Positions 60,704 to 64,000 of a stretch of 64,000 bases of DNA are shown here, piece after piece. The stretch spans positions 496,001 through 560,000 of the forward strand of contig NZ_PEGH01000018.1 of the NCBI RefSeq assembly GCF_002737755.1. The letters run 5' to 3'. The first letter of the stretch is position 1. Every line of letters starts with the position of its first letter. Below the pieces are notes generated by a model. That model had not been told where the DNA came from, ran no database searches, and saw only the letters and a program-made list of their open reading frames with translations. The position numbers were made by a program, and so were the translations under genes. Origin of the DNA: Caulobacter sp. BP25 (GTDB lineage Bacteria; Pseudomonadota; Alphaproteobacteria; Caulobacterales; Caulobacteraceae).

Positions 60704-60760
60704 CGTCCAAAGCCCGGGCTCACGCGTAACGGCGTTATCCTTGGCTTCGGAGAGACCCCC

Positions 60761-61135
60761 ATGCTGGCGCTGCTGCTCGCCTTTTCGCTGGAGGCGGCTG
60801 CGCCGCCGGCGCCGCTGACCGGCGACTGGGTTGTGGACCTGTCGTCCAAGCCGTCCGAGCCCTACTTCAAAGGCATGAGTCTGACGCTAGAGGCGGACGG
60901 TCGCGTCACCGGCAGCTTCTATGACAGCGACATCCAGGCCGGTCGCTGGAAGACCTCCAAGGGCCGGACCTGCGCCAGTTTCCGGACCACCGACGGCCAG
61001 GGCCCCTATCACACCAGCGTCTGTCAGGCCGCCGACGGCCTTGAGGGCCAGACCTGGGCCGAGCATCGCAACTTCGTCTTCCTCTGGCGCGCCAAGCCGG
61101 CGACCGAGGAGGACCGCAAGGCCAAATGGTGGTGA
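60761..61135 (+). CDS. Small exported protein, unknown function
   Basis: A 124-residue protein with a short signal peptide (MLALLLAFSLEAAAPPA). The mature part is beta-rich (LTGDWVVDLSSKPSEPYFKGMSLTLEADGRVTGSFYDSDIQAGRWK, then TCASFRTTDGQGPYHTSVCQAADGLEGQTW) with two Cys residues that could form a disulphide. It looks like a small lipocalin-like or beta-barrel domain. It follows the acyltransferase by 57 bp. Function unknown. Confidence 0.7.
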   Translation: MLALLLAFSLEAAAPPAPLTGDWVVDLSSKPSEPYFKGMSLTLEADGRVTGSFYDSDIQAGRWKTSKGRTCASFRTTDGQGPYHTSVCQAADGLEGQTWAEHRNFVFLWRAKPATEEDRKAKWW

Positions 61136-61184
61136 CGCCGCATCCCTCTCGCCATCCGGCCGCGTCGCGGCTAAATCCCCCGGC

Positions 61185-61958
61185 ATGACCAGACTGATCC
61201 CCCTGCAAGGCGTCGAGAACTTCCGCGACTTTGGCGACTACGCCGCAGGGGCGGGGCGGCTGAAGAAGGGCGTGCTGTTCCGCGCCGCCCACCAGGCCGA
61301 GGCCACCGACGAGGACCTCGAGGCGCTGGCGGCCCTGGGGATCGTCACCCTGGTCGACCTGCGCCGCCCCAATGAGCGCGAGCGCTCGCCCTCGCGTCGC
61401 TGGACGGGCTTTGCGGCCCAGGTGATCGACAACGACCTGGGCGTGACCGGGACCGACCCCTGGATCGAGTTCATCACCAGCACGGACCTGACCGAAGACG
61501 CCGTCCACGACTATATGGACGAGTACTATCGCCGCCTGCCGTTCAAGGCGCGGCACATCGACCTCTTCCGCCGGTTCTTCCTGGCCTTGGCGGAAGGTCA
61601 AGGGGCGGCGCTGATCCACTGCGCGGCGGGCAAGGACCGCACCGGCGTACTGGCCGCCCTGACCCACCACATCGCGGGCGTGGCCGACGACGACGTCATC
61701 GACGACTACCTGCTGACCAACGACCCCACGCGCTTCGACCGGCGCGGCCGCATCTTCATGGATCATATCCAGGAGCTGACCGGCCGCCGTCCCGACGAGG
61801 CGGCGATGCGCGCGGCCATGGGCGTCGAAGCCCGGTATCTCGCCGCCGCCTTCGCGGTGATCAAGGCCGAGTGCGGCTCGCTGGACGGCTATCTGGAGCG
61901 GGTGGTCGGGCTGGACAACGGCGTCCGCGAGCAGGTGCGGGCGCATATTCTGCTCTAG
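61185..61958 (+). CDS. Tyrosine-protein phosphatase-like protein
   Basis: A 257-residue dual-specificity phosphatase of the bacterial Tyr/PI phosphatase family. It opens ENFRDFGDYAAGAGRLKKGVLFRAAHQA, the signature of the family. The P-loop is HCAAGKDRTG with C146 as nucleophile and R152, and LVDLRRPNERER lies upstream. Relatives dephosphorylate tyrosine or phosphoinositides in bacteria and pathogens. Substrate unknown. It is 49 bp after the small exported protein. Confidence 0.9.
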   Translation: MTRLIPLQGVENFRDFGDYAAGAGRLKKGVLFRAAHQAEATDEDLEALAALGIVTLVDLRRPNERERSPSRRWTGFAAQVIDNDLGVTGTDPWIEFITSTDLTEDAVHDYMDEYYRRLPFKARHIDLFRRFFLALAEGQGAALIHCAAGKDRTGVLAALTHHIAGVADDDVIDDYLLTNDPTRFDRRGRIFMDHIQELTGRRPDEAAMRAAMGVEARYLAAAFAVIKAECGSLDGYLERVVGLDNGVREQVRAHILL

Positions 61959-61959
61959 C

Positions 61960-62086
61960 CGACCTCCCCGGCGAATGCCGGGGTCCAGATCGAAGGCGCT
62001 GATCTATCCGGCAAGCCCGGCCTTTTGGCGCGTTCACCCCAGCCGCTCCGGATGAATCTGGGCCCCGGCATTCGCCGGGGAGGTCG
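61960..62086. repeat. 127-bp intergenic element with near-perfect 31-bp terminal inverted repeats
   Basis: Arms 61960-61990 and 62056-62086 pair at 30 of 31 positions (core CTCCCCGGCGAATGCCGGGG). It follows the phosphatase gene and precedes the transporter gene on the same strand. The long terminal inverted repeat and short length fit a small non-autonomous repeat or terminator. Confidence 0.8.
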
Positions 62087-62185
62087 GAGGAAATAGCGGC
62101 CTCATCCGTAAGGTGACAAACGATCGTTTAAGGTCCAGCCTCGCCGCATGGCCCCGTCAGAGGGCCGGTGACATTCGGGTGCGGC

Positions 62186-63640
62186 ATGAGCGAGTTGGCG
62201 GGGTCGCCTCCGGGCCTGAGCGAGGTCGTGGGTCCTAAGGGCCACGAGGACGTCCTGGTCCCGCCCCCCCGAAAACGGCTCTCGCGCGGAGCGCTCAGCT
62301 GGATCCTGCACCAGGGCAGCCGCGACCCCTATGTCATCCTCGTCACCATCTATGTGTTCGCGCCGTACTTCTCGCGGGTGCTGGTCGGCGATCCGGTCAA
62401 GGGCCAGGCGGTCGTGGCCGACATCTCGACTGTCTATGGGCTGCTCACCGCCCTGACCGCGCCGCTGCTGGGCGCCTCGATCGAGCGCTATGGGCCGCGC
62501 AAGCCGTTCATGGCGATGGTGCTGGCGATCATGCTGCCGATCCTCTTGGCGCTGTGGTTTGCGACGCCCGGCGGTCTCTCGGTTGGGCTGGTCGGGGCGG
62601 CCCTGATCGTGCTGGGCGTGGCCTATAACCTGGGCGACGTACTCAACAACTCGCTGCTGTCGCGCGCGGCGGAGCCTGGCCAGGAGCCGGTGCTGTCGGG
62701 CCTGGGCTACGCGCTCGCCAACGGGCTGTCGGTGTCCTTGCTGATCTTCGTGATGTGGGCCTTCGTGCTGCCGGGCCAGGTGTCGTGGTCGTTCGTGCCC
62801 GCTACGCCGCTGTTTGGCCTCAGCCAGGCCGACAACGAGCCCAGCCGCCTGGCAGGACCCCTGTCGGCGGCGGTGATGCTGCTGGGCGCGATCCCGTTCT
62901 TCCTGTGGACGCGCGATGCGGCCCGCACCGGCGTCTCGATCGGCGCCTCGCTGAAGGAGGGCGTGCGGCTGATCCTCGACACCTTCGCCAACCTCAAGGG
63001 CCATGCCGAGGTCGCCAAGTTCCTGGGCGCGCGGATGTTCTACTGCGACGGCATGACGGCCATGATCATCTTCGGCGGCCTGTTCGCTGCGGGGCTGATG
63101 GGCTGGGGCGCGCTGGAGATGCTGGCCTATGGCATTGCCTTGTCGGTGTTCGGGGTGCTGGGCGGCCTGATCGCGCCGGTGCTCGACCGGACGCTGGGAC
63201 CGCGACGCGCCGTCCAGGCCGAGATCGCCGGCTGCATCCTGATGCTGCTGGGTCTGATCGGCACGAGCCGGGAGAAGATCCTGTATCTCTGGCCCTGGCC
63301 GGCCTCGGCCCATCCGCCTGTCTGGGGCGGCCCGCTGTTCCAGACCCTGCCTGAGCTTGTTTATCTGGGCTGCAGCCTGATGATCGCGGTGTTCGTCACC
63401 GCCCAGTACGCCTCGAGCCGCACCCTCTTGGTGCGCCTGGCGCCGCCCGACCGCATGGCCGCCTTCTTTGGCCTGTTTTCGCTGTCGGGGACCGCCACGG
63501 TGTGGCTGGGCTCGCTGCTGGTGGCCTTTGCGACCAAGCTGGCCGGCGCCCAGGTCGCCGGCTTCATCCCGATCGCGGCGCTGATGCTGGTGGGGCTGAT
63601 CGGGCTGTCGACCGTGAAGGGCGGGGGCCGGGAGATCTAG
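62186..63640 (+). CDS. Atg22/UMF1-like major facilitator transporter
   Basis: A 484-residue membrane protein resembling the UMF1/Atg22 branch of the MFS. The family opening SWILHQGSRDPYVILVTIYVFAPYFS is present, as is the GP-R-K-type loop (YGPRKPFMAMVLAIMLPILLAL). About twelve helices follow, and it ends FATKLAGAQVAGFIPIAALMLVGLIGL. The ATG at 62186 is used; GTG 62168 would extend it. Substrate unknown. It lies between palindromic elements on both sides. Confidence 0.82.
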   Translation: MSELAGSPPGLSEVVGPKGHEDVLVPPPRKRLSRGALSWILHQGSRDPYVILVTIYVFAPYFSRVLVGDPVKGQAVVADISTVYGLLTALTAPLLGASIERYGPRKPFMAMVLAIMLPILLALWFATPGGLSVGLVGAALIVLGVAYNLGDVLNNSLLSRAAEPGQEPVLSGLGYALANGLSVSLLIFVMWAFVLPGQVSWSFVPATPLFGLSQADNEPSRLAGPLSAAVMLLGAIPFFLWTRDAARTGVSIGASLKEGVRLILDTFANLKGHAEVAKFLGARMFYCDGMTAMIIFGGLFAAGLMGWGALEMLAYGIALSVFGVLGGLIAPVLDRTLGPRRAVQAEIAGCILMLLGLIGTSREKILYLWPWPASAHPPVWGGPLFQTLPELVYLGCSLMIAVFVTAQYASSRTLLVRLAPPDRMAAFFGLFSLSGTATVWLGSLLVAFATKLAGAQVAGFIPIAALMLVGLIGLSTVKGGGREI

Positions 63641-63756
63641 TTCCTCCCCCGCGCCGCGGGGGAGGTGGCCCAGAGGGCCGGAGGGGGCCAACTCGGCGCG
63701 AGTCCAGTTCGCCCCCTCAGTCGCTCCGCGACAGCTCCCCCGCATCGCGGGGGAGC
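63641..63756 (+). repeat. 116-bp palindromic repeat, family copy 3
   Basis: Directly after the transporter stop. It starts TTCCTCCCCCGCGCCGCGGG and ends CGCGGGGGAGC. It differs from copy 2 mainly in the central TAGCTCGGCGATACCGCG region and in paired changes in the hairpin tips (GCGTTGC in copy 2, GCGCCGC here), as expected if the structure is maintained. It lies 41 bp before the next start codon. Confidence 0.85.
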
Positions 63757-63796
63757 ATCTGGCGCGCCGCCTTCCGGCCCTGCTATCACCACCCCC

Positions 63797-64000
63797 ATGC
63801 GCCGCGTCGCCATCCTCACCGCCCCCTGGCGCGAGCCGGTCTGGGCCCTGGCGCCCTTCCGGGACGAGCCTTACGCCTGCGCGCTGATGTCGGGCGGGCA
63901 AGGCGGGCGGTGGTCGTACCTGCTGCGCGCGCCAGACAAGACCTTCAGCCTGACCGCCGCCGACGCGAGCGATCCGTTCGCGGCGCTGGCGGACCTGCTG
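63797..64000 (+). CDS. pabB: Probable aminodeoxychorismate synthase component I, N-terminal part
   Basis: The first 68 codons of a gene that runs off the window. The sequence MRRVAILTAPWREPVWALAPF, then EPYACALMSGGQGGRWSYL and LRAPDKTFSL, matches the N-terminal domain of the chorismate-utilising PabB family, which makes 4-amino-4-deoxychorismate for folate. The catalytic part is not visible. Start codon ATG 63797. The product would feed the folP reaction earlier in the window. Confidence 0.55.
   Translation, partial: MRRVAILTAPWREPVWALAPFRDEPYACALMSGGQGGRWSYLLRAPDKTFSLTAADASDPFAALADLL

Noticed and set aside
62102..63901. Minus-strand ORF of 599 residues over the transporter
   Set aside because: Arg/Gln/His-rich shadow; the plus strand has clear membrane helices.

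Overview
The window looks like a chromosomal segment of an alphaproteobacterium of the family Caulobacteraceae, most likely Caulobacter. This is inferred from very high GC, GTG and TTG starts, the tol-pal-cpoB-tilS-ftsH gene order, a serC leader hairpin pair ahead of serC-serA, an HWE-type histidine kinase, and a cluster of GANTC sites (the CcrM methylation motif). No tRNA, rRNA, CRISPR array, transposase or prophage gene was seen.

Left part (1-27.3 kb) is mostly housekeeping. It holds the end of ybgC, tolQRAB, pal and cpoB (envelope constriction and outer-membrane integrity), tilS, ftsH, a PAS hybrid kinase and folP. A Tat-exported DUF1680 glycosidase, thiD, a nucleotidyltransferase-like gene, a PhzF enzyme and a second hybrid kinase follow. 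Next come serC-serA, an OsmC protein, a cytochrome P450, accA and a nitronate monooxygenase. The accA promoter carries nine GANTC sites and a perfect DnaA box in about 180 bp.

Middle part (27.3-42.8 kb) looks more accessory: an RTX calcium-binding protein, about 0.8 kb of A+T-richer DNA with no convincing gene, then a compact cellulose operon (BcsR/P-like protein, bcsQ, fused bcsAB, bcsC, bcsD, bcsZ). In the fused synthase the PilZ RxxxR motif appears to be RxxxH. A small exported protein and a class C beta-lactamase-family hydrolase close this part.

Right part (42.8-64 kb) contains uvrB with a membrane protein, then a three-gene set of two similar small membrane proteins and a secreted DNA/RNA nuclease. 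A MASE1-GAF-HWE kinase follows, then a zinc alcohol dehydrogenase overlapping a cytochrome c gene and divergent from padR, with a perfect 13-bp inverted repeat between them. Further on are a PadR-linked membrane protein, a SleB-like wall hydrolase, an SDR, two DJ-1/PfpI proteins, a GlxA-type AraC regulator, a 30-residue membrane microprotein, a YgiD-type dioxygenase, an acyltransferase, a tyrosine phosphatase, an Atg22/UMF1-like transporter, and the start of a probable pabB.

Several intergenic spaces hold 105-140 bp palindromic repeat elements. One 116-bp family occurs three times, twice between convergent genes.
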